Below the pieces are notes generated by a model. It did not search any database. It worked only from the letters and a program-made list of their open reading frames with translations, and was not told where the DNA came from. The translations under genes and the position numbers were made by a program. This document shows, piece by piece, positions 18,947-27,714 of a stretch of 64,000 bases of DNA; position 1 is the first letter of the stretch, and each line of letters starts with the position of its first letter. This DNA comes from an uncultured Maribacter sp. (GTDB lineage: Bacteria; Bacteroidota; Bacteroidia; Flavobacteriales; Flavobacteriaceae): contig CANMKG010000004.1 of assembly GCA_947498505.1 (NCBI GenBank), forward strand, positions 124,001-188,000, written 5' to 3'.

Positions 18947-21025
18947 ATGATTCTAAATAAAAAACTATTTATGGTTTATTTTTTTCTTTTTATTTGGCAG
19001 CTGTCTTTCTGTCAATCAAGAGAAAAAGGAACTTTAGATACGCTTAAAACAAATTATTTACAGGAAGCAATAGTTACAGCAACCCGTACCGAAAGGCAAT
19101 TAGCCACCTTGCCGTTACCTGCACAAATAGTTGCTAAAAAGGAAATACAAGCGGTTAATTCATTACGTCTAGCAGATATTTTAAGTGAGCAAACAGGATT
19201 AAACATTGTTCAAGATCATGGACAGGGGATACAAGTACAAGGCCTCTCCTCAGATTATGTTTTAATTCTTATAGATGGTGTACCTCTTGTTGGGCGTACG
19301 GCTGGAACTTTTGACTTAAGTAGAATTACCGTTGGAAACATAAAACAAATAGAAATTGTTAAAGGAGCTTCATCAAGTCTTTACGGTAGCGAAGCCATGG
19401 GTGGAGTGATCAATATTATTACCAAAAAACCAAAAGAAGGCGTACAAGGAGATTTTGGTTATAGAGGAAGTTCATATAATATAACAGATGTTAATGCAAG
19501 TGTAAATGCCAAAAAGAATAAGCTTGGAGCAAGTTTTTTTGTGAATAGATATAGTAGTGATGGTTATGATTTAAACAAAGAAGATGAATTAAAAACCCAA
19601 GATCCTTTTTACAATTATACGTTAAGTGCCAAAGGCACATATGATGTTTCAGAAAATACACAGGTAAATTTATCGGGAAGATTTTTTATAGAAAACCAAC
19701 AATCTATACCAACATTAGAGCTCAGCGGAGAAAATGAAGCGCGAGAATGGAATGCCCATTTGCAGGTGAATCATAAATTTAATAGTAAGTGGAAAGGGTA
19801 TCTTGATTTTTACACCACCCGTTACATTACAAATGGTTATTTAGATAATACAGATGGCTCTCGCTTTAGTGAAAGTGATTATAATCAATTTATGATTCGC
19901 CCAGAAATTCGAATAGGTTATGATGTTTCAAAAAAGCAATCCATTATCGGTGGCGTAGGGTGGACAAAAGAAAGCTTAGACAGAACTTTTTTCTCAAACA
20001 CTCCAGTGTATAATGCACCTTATATATATGCGCAATATGATGCAAACATATCTGAAAAACTCAATGTTATATTAGGTTTTAGGTATGATATGCACAGTGA
20101 ATATAATAATCAGTTTAGTCCAAAATTTGCAGTTAGATATGCTATTACAGATCAAATAATTGTAAAAGGTTCAGTAGGTTACGGATATAAAGCTCCTGAC
20201 TTTAGGCAGCTTTTTCTTGATTTTACCAATCCAACGGCAGGCTATACCGTTATTGGCTATAATCTCGTTCAACAAAGAATTCCTGAACTTGATAGTGAAG
20301 GGCAAATTACCAATGTTAACATACCACTTAACGCTTTTGGAGAAGCGCTTTCGGCAGAAAATTCCATTAACTATAACTTGGGTTTTAGAGTACAAGCATT
20401 CTCAAATTTTACTATTGATACTAACGTATTTAGAAATGATATTAACGATTTAATAGATACTAAAATCATTGCGCGAAAAACTAACGGTCAAAACGTATTT
20501 AGTTACCTCAATGTGAGTAAGGTTTATACGCAAGGTGTTGAGCTTAATGTAGCGTGGAAACCCAATCAACAATTACGCATTACTGGTGGGTATCAGTTGC
20601 TGTTTGCGAAAGATAAAGATGCAGAAAAGGCATTTAAAAACGGGGAGGTTTTTGCCCGTGACGAAATTACATTAAACACTTTCAGGCTTGATGAATCGGA
20701 CTATGTTGGGCTCTATAACAGGTCGCGTCACATGGCTAATGGAAAAGTGTTTTATACCATTCCAAAGTGGAAAATTAATATGAATATCAGAGGTACCTAT
20801 AGGAGTAAGTATGGTATAAATGACACTAATGGAAATGGGTATCTGGATTCGTACGATAGTCAAGTAAAAGGATATACTATTTGGGATTTTGCTATTAATA
20901 AAACCCTATTCAAAAATTACACGGTTAGCCTCGGTGCAGATAATGTTTTTGACCATACAGATTCAGAAAATATCAACAGTTTGGCAGGCCAAATTATTTA
21001 CGGAAAATTAAATATTCACTTTTAA
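18947..21025 (+). CDS. TonB-dependent receptor, BtuB/HmuR type (probable heme receptor)
   Basis: An outer-membrane receptor of 692 residues from the ATG at 18947; a TTG two codons upstream also opens the frame, but ATG is preferred. It has a signal peptide (ending LSFCQS), a plug beginning EAIVTATRTERQLATLP (TonB-box-like), LSSDYVLILIDGVPLVGRTAG and SSLYGSEAMGGVINIITKKP, and a barrel ending KLNIHF. It has no carboxypeptidase-like N-domain, unlike the receptor in the other arm. The plug is of the BtuB/HmuR type, and the HmuY gene 11 bp downstream supports heme as substrate (inference). Confidence 0.9.
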   Translation: MILNKKLFMVYFFLFIWQLSFCQSREKGTLDTLKTNYLQEAIVTATRTERQLATLPLPAQIVAKKEIQAVNSLRLADILSEQTGLNIVQDHGQGIQVQGLSSDYVLILIDGVPLVGRTAGTFDLSRITVGNIKQIEIVKGASSSLYGSEAMGGVINIITKKPKEGVQGDFGYRGSSYNITDVNASVNAKKNKLGASFFVNRYSSDGYDLNKEDELKTQDPFYNYTLSAKGTYDVSENTQVNLSGRFFIENQQSIPTLELSGENEAREWNAHLQVNHKFNSKWKGYLDFYTTRYITNGYLDNTDGSRFSESDYNQFMIRPEIRIGYDVSKKQSIIGGVGWTKESLDRTFFSNTPVYNAPYIYAQYDANISEKLNVILGFRYDMHSEYNNQFSPKFAVRYAITDQIIVKGSVGYGYKAPDFRQLFLDFTNPTAGYTVIGYNLVQQRIPELDSEGQITNVNIPLNAFGEALSAENSINYNLGFRVQAFSNFTIDTNVFRNDINDLIDTKIIARKTNGQNVFSYLNVSKVYTQGVELNVAWKPNQQLRITGGYQLLFAKDKDAEKAFKNGEVFARDEITLNTFRLDESDYVGLYNRSRHMANGKVFYTIPKWKINMNIRGTYRSKYGINDTNGNGYLDSYDSQVKGYTIWDFAINKTLFKNYTVSLGADNVFDHTDSENINSLAGQIIYGKLNIHF

Positions 21026-21036
21026 AATTTAAAAAA

Positions 21037-21993
21037 ATGAAAAACAAACTTTTAATATTGTTAGCTTTTGTAGCAATGCTTTCTTCTTGTGATAGTGGAG
21101 ATGAGAACACAAATTTAGGAGGAAATTCTTTAACCTTCGAGGGCTCATACAGTAGAGAATTTGATGTACAAGGAGTAATCCAGAGAGCTACATATCAAAT
21201 CAATCAAACTAATATAAATTACGATTTAACAGGGGGTATTTCTACGAATTACGATACTAAAAAAGAGTACTATTCAGAGAGCGAAAATAAATGGGTTGGT
21301 TATAGAGAAAGTAACAGTACTTACTATGTTATTTTTTTTAAAAATGTAACAGAAAATCAAATTACACTTTATAAAAAGGAGGTAGCTTCTTTGGAGGAAG
21401 GAAAAAATGAGCCTATTCCTGCAGCAAATGATACCGATAACCATGGATGGAATACATATGCCAAAAATTTACCAATTAGTGGTAAAATAGAAAATTTGTA
21501 TGCGCCACAAGAGGGAGGACGTGGAGAACCAGAATCTGGCGAATTTGTAAAGTTTGATTTTAAAACTGGAAAAGTAACTACAGATGATACCAATTGGGAT
21601 ATAGCATTTAGGTCAACAACAATTGTGGTTAATGGAGGAGAATCTTCTGGAATTACTGATGAACCAGTGAGAAATGGTGATGCAGCAGCTTATATTTCCG
21701 TTGGTACAATGGATGATATTACAACAGTAGATACTGCACTTCTTGTTCAAGATTCAGCTTCGGGTCTTTCTATTCCCACAGGTAGTGGAAACGGATGGTA
21801 CAATTATACAGGCGCTCCTGATCACTTAATTATTCCTATTGCTGGTAGAATATTGGTTTTTAAAACAAGAGATGGCAAATATGGTAAAATTGAAATTCTG
21901 AGCTATTATAAAGATGGAGATTCTAACAGTGACTCCAGGTATTACACCTTTAATTACGTATATCAACCAATTGAGGGTGTTGTTACTTTTTAG
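21037..21993 (+). CDS. hmuY: HmuY family heme-binding lipoprotein
   Basis: A 318-residue lipoprotein (lipobox MLSSC, Cys18). The HmuY domain is clear in the second half: EFVKFDFKTGKV, TNWDIAFRSTTIVVNGG, YISVGTMDDI and the terminal SRYYTFNYVYQP. In Porphyromonas, HmuY is a surface or secreted hemophore that takes heme from host proteins and hands it to the HmuR receptor. The heme ligands vary across the family (His-His or Met-Met), and I cannot assign them here. An N-terminal extension of about 120 residues precedes the core. It is tightly coupled to the receptor gene. Confidence 0.88.
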   Translation: MKNKLLILLAFVAMLSSCDSGDENTNLGGNSLTFEGSYSREFDVQGVIQRATYQINQTNINYDLTGGISTNYDTKKEYYSESENKWVGYRESNSTYYVIFFKNVTENQITLYKKEVASLEEGKNEPIPAANDTDNHGWNTYAKNLPISGKIENLYAPQEGGRGEPESGEFVKFDFKTGKVTTDDTNWDIAFRSTTIVVNGGESSGITDEPVRNGDAAAYISVGTMDDITTVDTALLVQDSASGLSIPTGSGNGWYNYTGAPDHLIIPIAGRILVFKTRDGKYGKIEILSYYKDGDSNSDSRYYTFNYVYQPIEGVVTF

Positions 21994-22036
21994 GTGATGA
22001 TTTAATTATAAAACGGTTTACGTTATGTTGATTTTG

Positions 22037-22073
22037 AAGGTGTGTGTTAAGTATAATATGCACCTTTTTTTAA
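22037..22073 (+). terminator. Possible terminator after hmuY
   Basis: AAGGTG (22037-22042) can pair with CACCTT (22061-22066), followed by a run of T. The stem is short and the loop long, so this is weak and may only attenuate transcription into the next two genes. Confidence 0.4.
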
Positions 22074-22091
22074 ATAAAATAAATTAAAACT

Positions 22092-22430
22092 ATGGAATTA
22101 ATATATAGTAATGACTATGGAGCATCATATAAAATAGTAAATGCCCCAAACCCTAATTGTCAACTTCAACTTATTATAGATACAGTAGGCATTTTTATGT
22201 CAGAGAAAGATATTGAGGGATTATTGAATATTGTTAGAAAATCTAATACTCCTTGTGATTGCGTAGAATGTGGTGGAGAAAAGTGCAATAAAATATGGAC
22301 CACAACACCATTAATTGATACTTGTTTAAAAGTAGATGATGAAATTTTAGAGTTGTTGGAGGATTTAATAGTTGGTACACAATTTATGTTGAACATGGAC
22401 AGCACTTTGGAGAAATTCAGAATTAAATAA
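22092..22430 (+). CDS. Small Cys-rich protein, DUF6686-like (paralogue B)
   Basis: A 112-residue cytoplasmic protein containing CDCVECGGEKC near residues 55-65 and a C-terminal helix block ILELLEDLIVGTQFMLNMD. It is a paralogue of the product of 10698-11063, sharing the Cys spacing, a following TP dipeptide and the D-L-[IV]-x-G-T-x-F-x-L-N-[ML]-D motif. It lies between hmuY and a methyltransferase gene (10 bp gap to the latter). Metal or iron-sulfur binding is plausible from the cysteines but not shown. Confidence 0.65.
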   Translation: MELIYSNDYGASYKIVNAPNPNCQLQLIIDTVGIFMSEKDIEGLLNIVRKSNTPCDCVECGGEKCNKIWTTTPLIDTCLKVDDEILELLEDLIVGTQFMLNMDSTLEKFRIK

Positions 22431-22439
22431 AATTAAATT

Positions 22440-23147
22440 ATGCAAGAACCAATTAGATCTAGTTTAGGAGAAAAAAAACTAAGCGATATTGCTTATCAAT
22501 TAAGTTGCCCAACTGGGGTAGATGGTATTGAAATGGGAGCTTTGTTAAATCAAACAAATCAAGAAATGATTGCCAAATCAATCTCTTTATTAAGAATTGA
22601 TGATAGAAATAGGGTTTTGGAGTTGGGGCATGGTAACTGTTCACATTTAGAAGATGTGCTGAAATATGGTCCGCAGGTAAAATATTTTGGATTAGAAATA
22701 TCCAAAACAATGCAACGAGAATCAGAAGGTGTTAACCGTAAATATTTAAGTAAAAATAGAGCATCATTTCAATTATACGACGGATTTAAAATTGATTATG
22801 TTTCCAATTTCTTTGAACGAATTTTCACCGTAAACACTATTTATTTTTGGGAAAATCCAAAAGCTTTATTATCAGAAATATATCGTGTTTTAAAACCAGA
22901 AGGTTTATTTGTGTTAACATTTGTAAATAGCAATTCCATGAAAAACCTTCCTTATGTATCAGAAAGCAATTTGTTTGAGCTTTACGATATACATAAGTTA
23001 AGACGCTTAATATATAACACCAATTTTGAAATTTTAGATATTAAAAAAGAAGAAGAACGAGTAAAAAATAAGCTCGGTAAATGGGTGTTTCGTGATTATT
23101 TAGCGGTTGTTTTGCGAAAGAACAAAAAAGCAAACCCAGAATTATAG
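22440..23147 (+). CDS. Class I SAM-dependent methyltransferase
   Basis: A 235-residue cytoplasmic enzyme. Motif I (VLELGHGN, 59-66) binds S-adenosylmethionine, FFERIFTVNTIYFWENP is the acidic/post-II region and EIYRVLKPEGLFVLTF is motif III, the layout of the Methyltransf_11 group. The acceptor is unknown. Its position 10 bp after the Cys-rich gene in the heme arm suggests a link to iron, heme or chelator metabolism, or a small-molecule modification, but nothing in the sequence identifies it. Confidence 0.85.
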   Translation: MQEPIRSSLGEKKLSDIAYQLSCPTGVDGIEMGALLNQTNQEMIAKSISLLRIDDRNRVLELGHGNCSHLEDVLKYGPQVKYFGLEISKTMQRESEGVNRKYLSKNRASFQLYDGFKIDYVSNFFERIFTVNTIYFWENPKALLSEIYRVLKPEGLFVLTFVNSNSMKNLPYVSESNLFELYDIHKLRRLIYNTNFEILDIKKEEERVKNKLGKWVFRDYLAVVLRKNKKANPEL

Positions 23148-23238
23148 CTGAGCAAGATAGCATTAAAGTTAAAAATAGTGGGTTAAAGTAATCAAATCGT
23201 TAAATCTTAATTTTTATTAAGATTTAGTTTAAATAAAG

Positions 23239-23269
23239 TTTGGTAGATTGATTTTTGGGTTTAAATTTG
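23239..23269 (+). promoter_or_regulatory. Full Bacteroidota promoter for the porin gene
   Basis: TTTG at 23239-23242, a 19-bp spacer, then TAAATTTG at 23262-23269, an exact match to the Bacteroidota sigma consensus. Just upstream, 23223-23237 reads TTTA-gtt-TAAATAAA, which keeps one arm of the palindrome seen at 11099 and 18894. Confidence 0.75.
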
Positions 23270-23311
23270 CGGCATTATTTAAAAGAAGTCTAAATAAGAA
23301 TAACTTTACAA

Positions 23312-24490
23312 ATGAAAAACTTAGTACTATTACTTGCGCTTTTAATTACGTCAACAGGAATAGCTCAAAGAGCAACAGATTCTATAATGTTGGATCCGCA
23401 AAAGCAGATAAATGCAGCGCAAAGATTGTTATCCGGTAATTATGGTTCCGCTGTAACTATTGGAGCTTATGGAGAAATGTTATACAATCAACCGGAAGGA
23501 AAAAATGGAGAAATAGATGTTCAGCGTTTAGTACTTTTAGTAGGTTATAAATTCAGTGATCAGATTCAATTTGTAACAGAAGTAGAATTTGAGCATGTTG
23601 AAGAAGTTTTTGTAGAGCAAGCCTTTGTAAACTATAATGTAGGAAACAATGTTAACCTTCGTGGAGGGTTAATGCTTGTTCCAATGGGTATTGTTAACGA
23701 GTTTCATGAACCGACCACTTTTAATGGAACAGAAAGACCCGCTATTGATAATGTTATTGTGCCTACAACATGGAGAGAACTAGGAGTGGGAGTTTCTGGG
23801 AAGTTTAATGATATTTCATTAGGGTATCAAGCATATGTTTTTAACGGTTTTAAATCCACTTCAAGTGATGGAGAAGGTGGCGTTGCTGGAGCATTAAAAG
23901 GCAGTAATGGTCTTAGAGGAGGTCGTCAAAAAGGTATAAAATCTACTGTTGATAGTCCAACGCTTTCTACTAAATTAGATTACTATGGTATTCCAGGATT
24001 ACGTTTAGGTTTGTCTACTTATTTAGGAAAAACTCAAGCGACTGATGATGTTGAGGATATTCCCGGAGCTAATGTTGGAATTACAATGATAGGTGCTGAT
24101 GCTAGATACGCATACCAAAGATTTAGTGCAAGAGGGCAATTTATTTATGCGTCACTTTCTGATACGGAAGAGTACAATACTTTGACAGGTAGAGATTTGG
24201 GAAGTGCTTTACAAGGATTTTATGTGGAAGGAGCTTTCAACTTATTACCAACAGGTAAAAAGCAAAAACTATACGCCTTTGCTCGCTATGAGCAATATGA
24301 TACGCATGCAAGTGTGGAAGGTGATCTTGCTAGAAATGATGCTTATAATAGAACAGATGTTACAACTGGTTTAACATACCATATTGTACCAGGTGTGGTT
24401 TTAAAAGGAGACTACCAATTCCGTTCTAATGCCTTAGAAGGTGATGATGTTGACAATAGATTAAACTTTGGAATAGGAGTTTGGTTCTAA
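23312..24490 (+). CDS. OprO/OprP-type outer-membrane porin
   Basis: A 392-residue outer-membrane protein with a signal peptide (to about residue 18, STGIAQ). The mature part is beta-rich and resembles the phosphate-selective porin O/P family: IGAYGEMLYNQP, DVQRLVLLVGYKFSDQIQFVTEVEFEH, VNLRGGLMLVPMGIVNEFHEP and RPAIDNVIVPTTWRELGVG. The C-terminus NFGIGVWF ends in the aromatic that outer-membrane beta-barrels need for assembly. The natural solute is not predictable; phosphate or another anion is the family precedent. It has its own strong promoter and terminator. Confidence 0.85.
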   Translation: MKNLVLLLALLITSTGIAQRATDSIMLDPQKQINAAQRLLSGNYGSAVTIGAYGEMLYNQPEGKNGEIDVQRLVLLVGYKFSDQIQFVTEVEFEHVEEVFVEQAFVNYNVGNNVNLRGGLMLVPMGIVNEFHEPTTFNGTERPAIDNVIVPTTWRELGVGVSGKFNDISLGYQAYVFNGFKSTSSDGEGGVAGALKGSNGLRGGRQKGIKSTVDSPTLSTKLDYYGIPGLRLGLSTYLGKTQATDDVEDIPGANVGITMIGADARYAYQRFSARGQFIYASLSDTEEYNTLTGRDLGSALQGFYVEGAFNLLPTGKKQKLYAFARYEQYDTHASVEGDLARNDAYNRTDVTTGLTYHIVPGVVLKGDYQFRSNALEGDDVDNRLNFGIGVWF

Positions 24491-24519
24491 AAATAATATT
24501 GTTAGTTGGTTTATTTGCT

Positions 24520-24562
24520 AAAACCTCTGTTCTTCTTATTTGAAGAATGGAGGTTTTATTTT
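24520..24562 (+). terminator. Terminator after the porin gene
   Basis: AAAACCTC (24520-24527) with GAGGTTTT (24550-24557) and TTCTTC (24530-24535) with GAAGAA (24542-24547) form an interrupted 14-bp stem, followed by a T-rich tract. Confidence 0.75.
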
Positions 24563-24617
24563 TAGGTTAAATAATTTCTTTTAGAAAGTTTTCTTATTAA
24601 TATTCAGTCTAAATTAA

Positions 24618-24625
24618 TATATTTG
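24618..24625 (+). promoter_or_regulatory. Promoter -7 element for the FMN-binding gene
   Basis: TATATTTG matches TAnnTTTG and lies only 5 bases before the ATG at 24630, so the transcript would be nearly leaderless if this element is used. No TTTG is visible at the usual upstream distance. Confidence 0.4.
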
Positions 24626-24629
24626 TGCT

Positions 24630-25166
24630 ATGATTTTAAAGAAACTAAACAAAACCCTTTTATTAATCGCTACAGTAGTATTCTGTGGGTTTGGTTTGCC
24701 TAAAAATGTGGAAAAACGGGTAAATAAAGAAGTGGAAAAGCACTTTAAGAAAGAGGAGTTGTCGTTTCATACAATAACAGTTTCTTCTGAAGTCAATTCA
24801 AAATTACCAGTTACAATAGGTGATGGTAATCTTTTTAAAATAACTGACGGAGTTAATTTTGTGGGTTATGGTTTTGTAGACAAAGCCGCAAGTAAAACTG
24901 CTCAGTTTGATTACCTAGTTATTTTCAATGAAAATTTAGAGGTAGTACATTCCAAAGTACTTATATATAGAGAAGAGTATGGAGGAGAAATAGGAAGCAA
25001 AAGATGGCTAAAGCAATTTTTAGGCAAATCTGGCGGTGATAGAGTATCTTTTGAAAATGATATTGATGGAATTGCAGGAGCAACAATATCTGTTCGTTCT
25101 ATGGTTAATGCTATGGATAATCTTTTACAAACTATTGGAATTCTTCAAGAAAATAAAGTTCTATAA
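24630..25166 (+). CDS. FMN-binding domain protein (RnfG/NqrC-like)
   Basis: A 178-residue protein with an N-terminal signal or anchor helix (about 7-22) and an FMN-binding domain. The motif DGIAGAT (146-152) sits where RnfG/NqrC proteins carry their SGAT flavinylation motif, with Thr152 as the presumed FMN attachment residue; Ala replaces the usual Ser/Thr three positions earlier. It is probably periplasmic and redox-active. Its stop overlaps the next ATG by one base (TAATG), coupling it to a four-helix membrane protein and then a CxxCH heme protein. Confidence 0.82.
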   Translation: MILKKLNKTLLLIATVVFCGFGLPKNVEKRVNKEVEKHFKKEELSFHTITVSSEVNSKLPVTIGDGNLFKITDGVNFVGYGFVDKAASKTAQFDYLVIFNENLEVVHSKVLIYREEYGGEIGSKRWLKQFLGKSGGDRVSFENDIDGIAGATISVRSMVNAMDNLLQTIGILQENKVL

Positions 25167-25654
25167 TGAGCTATAATGGCCTTATACATTCCTTTCCAAA
25201 AGAAATAAAAATTTTTATAGCTGCATTTGTTGTAATTCTATCTGTAGGTTTTTACACAGGTTTACTTTTTGTTGGGGAAACAAGCTCTGGTACACCTAAT
25301 GGTATTGAAGAGAATTATTTAGGAAATGAGGAGGATGAAGATGCTGAAATAATGAAATTTAAAAAGAGTAGTCGCGAAATGTTAACTATAGTACACACTC
25401 ATATTTTGTCTATGTCCTTCATTTTCTTTTTACTCGGAAGCTTAGTTTGGATTACCAAAGCTTCAAAAAAGATTAAATTATTTTTAACTGTTGAACCATT
25501 TATATCTGTTATATTAACTTTTGGAGGTATTTATTTTCTCTGGTCAGGAGTTTTATGGATGAAATATATTGTAATTTTTTCAGGTATATTAATGACACTC
25601 ACCTTTGCAGTATCTTCAATTTATGTGCTGTATCAACTTAAGGTAAAAGCGTAA
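25166..25654 (+). CDS. Four-helix inner-membrane protein of unknown function
   Basis: A 162-residue protein with predicted membrane helices at about 15-35, 78-98, 108-128 and 132-155. An acidic loop (residues about 45-65, rich in Glu and Asp) lies between the first two. Helix 2 begins with TIVHTHILSMSF, and the two histidines could serve as heme ligands (inference). I do not recognise the family. Its coupling to the FMN-binding gene upstream and the heme-binding gene 1 bp downstream suggests a membrane part of a small electron-transfer system. Confidence 0.65.
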   Translation: MSYNGLIHSFPKEIKIFIAAFVVILSVGFYTGLLFVGETSSGTPNGIEENYLGNEEDEDAEIMKFKKSSREMLTIVHTHILSMSFIFFLLGSLVWITKASKKIKLFLTVEPFISVILTFGGIYFLWSGVLWMKYIVIFSGILMTLTFAVSSIYVLYQLKVKA

Positions 25655-25655
25655 A

Positions 25656-26105
25656 ATGGTAAAGAAAATTTTAATCTTCTTGTTGATAGTTTTAGTTGGA
25701 ATGCAATTTTATCGTCCAGAGAAAAACAACGCTGAATACAGAGATGTTGCTGCTTTTGAAAAAGAAACTCAGACAAGTAAATCTATCGTTGCCATTCTTG
25801 AAAGTAAATGTTACGATTGCCATAGTAATAAAACTGAATATCCTTGGTACGCAGAAGTTGCACCCATTTCGTATTGGATAGCGGATCATATAGAAGAGGG
25901 TAATGAGCATTTTAATGTTTCAAAATGGAATTCGTATGACGCTAAAAAGAAAGATCATAAATTAGATGAACTTATAGAAGAAGTAGAAGAAGGGCATATG
26001 CCAGAAAACTCATATACGGTAATGCATGGAAGTCTTTCAGATGAAGAAAAAAGTGCATTGATACAATGGGCTAAAAAGGCTAGGACTAATTTTAATTTAG
26101 AGTAG
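25656..26105 (+). CDS. Heme-binding domain (Haem_bd) protein, CxxCH
   Basis: A 149-residue protein with an N-terminal membrane anchor or signal (about 3-18) and a single covalent heme motif CYDCH (52-56). The flanking segment SNKTEYPWYAEVAPISYWIADHI and the later EEVEEGHMP and LSDEEKSALIQWAKK match the Haem_bd family, a compact cytochrome-like domain. His/Met axial ligation through M in GHMPENSY is plausible. It faces the periplasm and probably exchanges electrons with the FMN-binding protein encoded two genes upstream. Confidence 0.85.
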   Translation: MVKKILIFLLIVLVGMQFYRPEKNNAEYRDVAAFEKETQTSKSIVAILESKCYDCHSNKTEYPWYAEVAPISYWIADHIEEGNEHFNVSKWNSYDAKKKDHKLDELIEEVEEGHMPENSYTVMHGSLSDEEKSALIQWAKKARTNFNLE

Positions 26106-26136
26106 TAGGAAATATATTTTTCTCAATAAAAAAAGC

Positions 26137-26144
26137 TATATTTG
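26137..26144 (+). promoter_or_regulatory. Promoter -7 element for guaB
   Basis: TATATTTG matches TAnnTTTG and ends 23 bases before the guaB ATG. Confidence 0.6.
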
Positions 26145-26167
26145 CACGCAATTAATCCTTAATTGCT

Positions 26168-27640
26168 ATGCAGGCTCATCAAAACAAAATACTAGGAGAA
26201 GGTCTTACTTACGATGACGTACTTTTAGTCCCGGCGTATTCCGAAGTACTTCCAAGAGAAGTAAATATTCAAGCAAAATTTACACGTAATATTACCATTA
26301 ATGTGCCAATAGTTTCGGCTGCAATGGATACGGTTACTGAATCTCGAATGGCTATTGCCATGGCTCAAGAAGGGGGTATTGGCGTTTTGCACAAAAACAT
26401 GACTATTGAACAACAAGCCATTAAAGTACGTAAAGTAAAACGTGCTGAAAGTGGTATGATTATGGATCCAGTTACTTTACCTCTTGATGCTCTGGTAAAA
26501 GACGCAAAGGCTAATATGAAGGAGCATAGTATTGGCGGAATTCCAATTGTAGACGATGCAGGTAAGTTAATTGGTATTGTTACCAATAGAGATTTACGTT
26601 TCGAGAAAAACGATGAAAGGGCTATAACTGAGGTTATGACTTCTAAAAATTTAGTTACTGTGGGTGAAGGTACCTCATTGACTGAAGCGGAAGATATTCT
26701 TCAAGAAAATAAAATAGAAAAGTTACCGGTAGTTGACAAAAACAATAAGTTGGTAGGGTTAATAACATTTAGAGATATTACTAAATTAACTCAGAAACCA
26801 ATTGCGAATAAGGATCAATACGGAAGATTAAGAGTTGCCGCTGCTTTAGGTGTTACTGGTGATGTTGTAGAAAGAGCTTCGGCTTTGGTTGATGCTGGCG
26901 TAGATGCTGTAGTTATCGATACAGCACATGGTCATACTCAGGGAGTTGTTAATGCGCTTAAAAGTGTAAAAAAGGAATTTCCAAATCTTGATGTAATTGT
27001 AGGGAATATTGCTACTGGGGAAGCTGCTAAATATTTGGTTGAAGCTGGTGCTGATGCGGTTAAGGTAGGGATAGGGCCTGGCTCTATTTGTACAACACGA
27101 GTTGTTGCGGGTGTTGGTTTTCCTCAATTTTCTGCCGTGCTAGAAGTAGCTGCAGCAATAAAAGGTAGTGGAGTTCCAGTAATTGCGGATGGAGGTATAC
27201 GCTATACAGGAGATATTCCAAAGGCTATTGCCGCTGGAGCAGACACTGTAATGTTAGGTTCTTTATTGGCAGGAACTAAAGAATCTCCAGGAGAAACTAT
27301 TATTTACGAAGGAAGAAAATTTAAATCGTATCGCGGAATGGGGTCTGTAGAAGCTATGAAACAAGGTTCTAAGGATCGTTATTTTCAAGATGTAGAAGAT
27401 GATATTAAAAAATTAGTTCCAGAAGGAATTGTTGGTCGTGTACCATATAAAGGAGAGTTGTTGGAGAGTATTCATCAATTTGTTGGAGGTTTACGAGCTG
27501 GTATGGGATATTGTGGTGCTAAAGATGTGGCTACTTTACAAGATACAGGTCGTTTTGTAAAAATAACTGCAAGTGGAATAAACGAAAGCCACCCTCATGA
27601 TGTAACTATAACCAAAGAATCTCCTAATTATAGTAGATAA
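26168..27640 (+). CDS. guaB: IMP dehydrogenase
   Basis: A 490-residue enzyme that oxidises IMP to XMP with NAD, the committed step to guanine nucleotides. The catalytic barrel is split by two CBS domains (about 95-210, [30 protein letters not shown]). Visible signatures are [24 protein letters not shown], the catalytic cysteine loop [36 protein letters not shown] and the flap Arg-Tyr region [11 protein letters not shown]. It is full length and normal, and stands alone with its own promoter and terminator. Confidence 0.98.
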   Translation: MQAHQNKILGEGLTYDDVLLVPAYSEVLPREVNIQAKFTRNITINVPIVSAAMDTVTESRMAIAMAQEGGIGVLHKNMTIEQQAIKVRKVKRAESGMIMDPVTLPLDALVKDAKANMKEHSIGGIPIVDDAGKLIGIVTNRDLRFEKNDERAITEVMTSKNLVTVGEGTSLTEAEDILQENKIEKLPVVDKNNKLVGLITFRDITKLTQKPIANKDQYGRLRVAAALGVTGDVVERASALVDAGVDAVVIDTAHGHTQGVVNALKSVKKEFPNLDVIVGNIATGEAAKYLVEAGADAVKVGIGPGSICTTRVVAGVGFPQFSAVLEVAAAIKGSGVPVIADGGIRYTGDIPKAIAAGADTVMLGSLLAGTKESPGETIIYEGRKFKSYRGMGSVEAMKQGSKDRYFQDVEDDIKKLVPEGIVGRVPYKGELLESIHQFVGGLRAGMGYCGAKDVATLQDTGRFVKITASGINESHPHDVTITKESPNYSR

Positions 27641-27660
27641 AAAAATAATTAAAGAAATAT

Positions 27661-27692
27661 AAAAAAGAGCTGTTATATAACAGCTCTTTTTT
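27661..27692. terminator. Bidirectional terminator between guaB and the thioredoxin gene
   Basis: A 14-bp perfect inverted repeat (27661-27674 with 27679-27692, loop ATAT) with A and T tracts on both sides, placed 20 bp after guaB and 22 bp after the convergent thioredoxin gene. Confidence 0.92.
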
Positions 27693-27714
27693 ATATCTAT
27701 ATAAGTGAAGTGTT

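Noticed and set aside
18944-18954. AGAAT-G-ATTCT palindrome overlapping the HmuR-like receptor start codon, similar to a Fur-box core.
   Set aside because: Short (5-1-5), part of it is coding, and downstream of the -7 element. I prefer the 19-bp palindrome at 18894-18912 as operator, though a repressor site here cannot be excluded.
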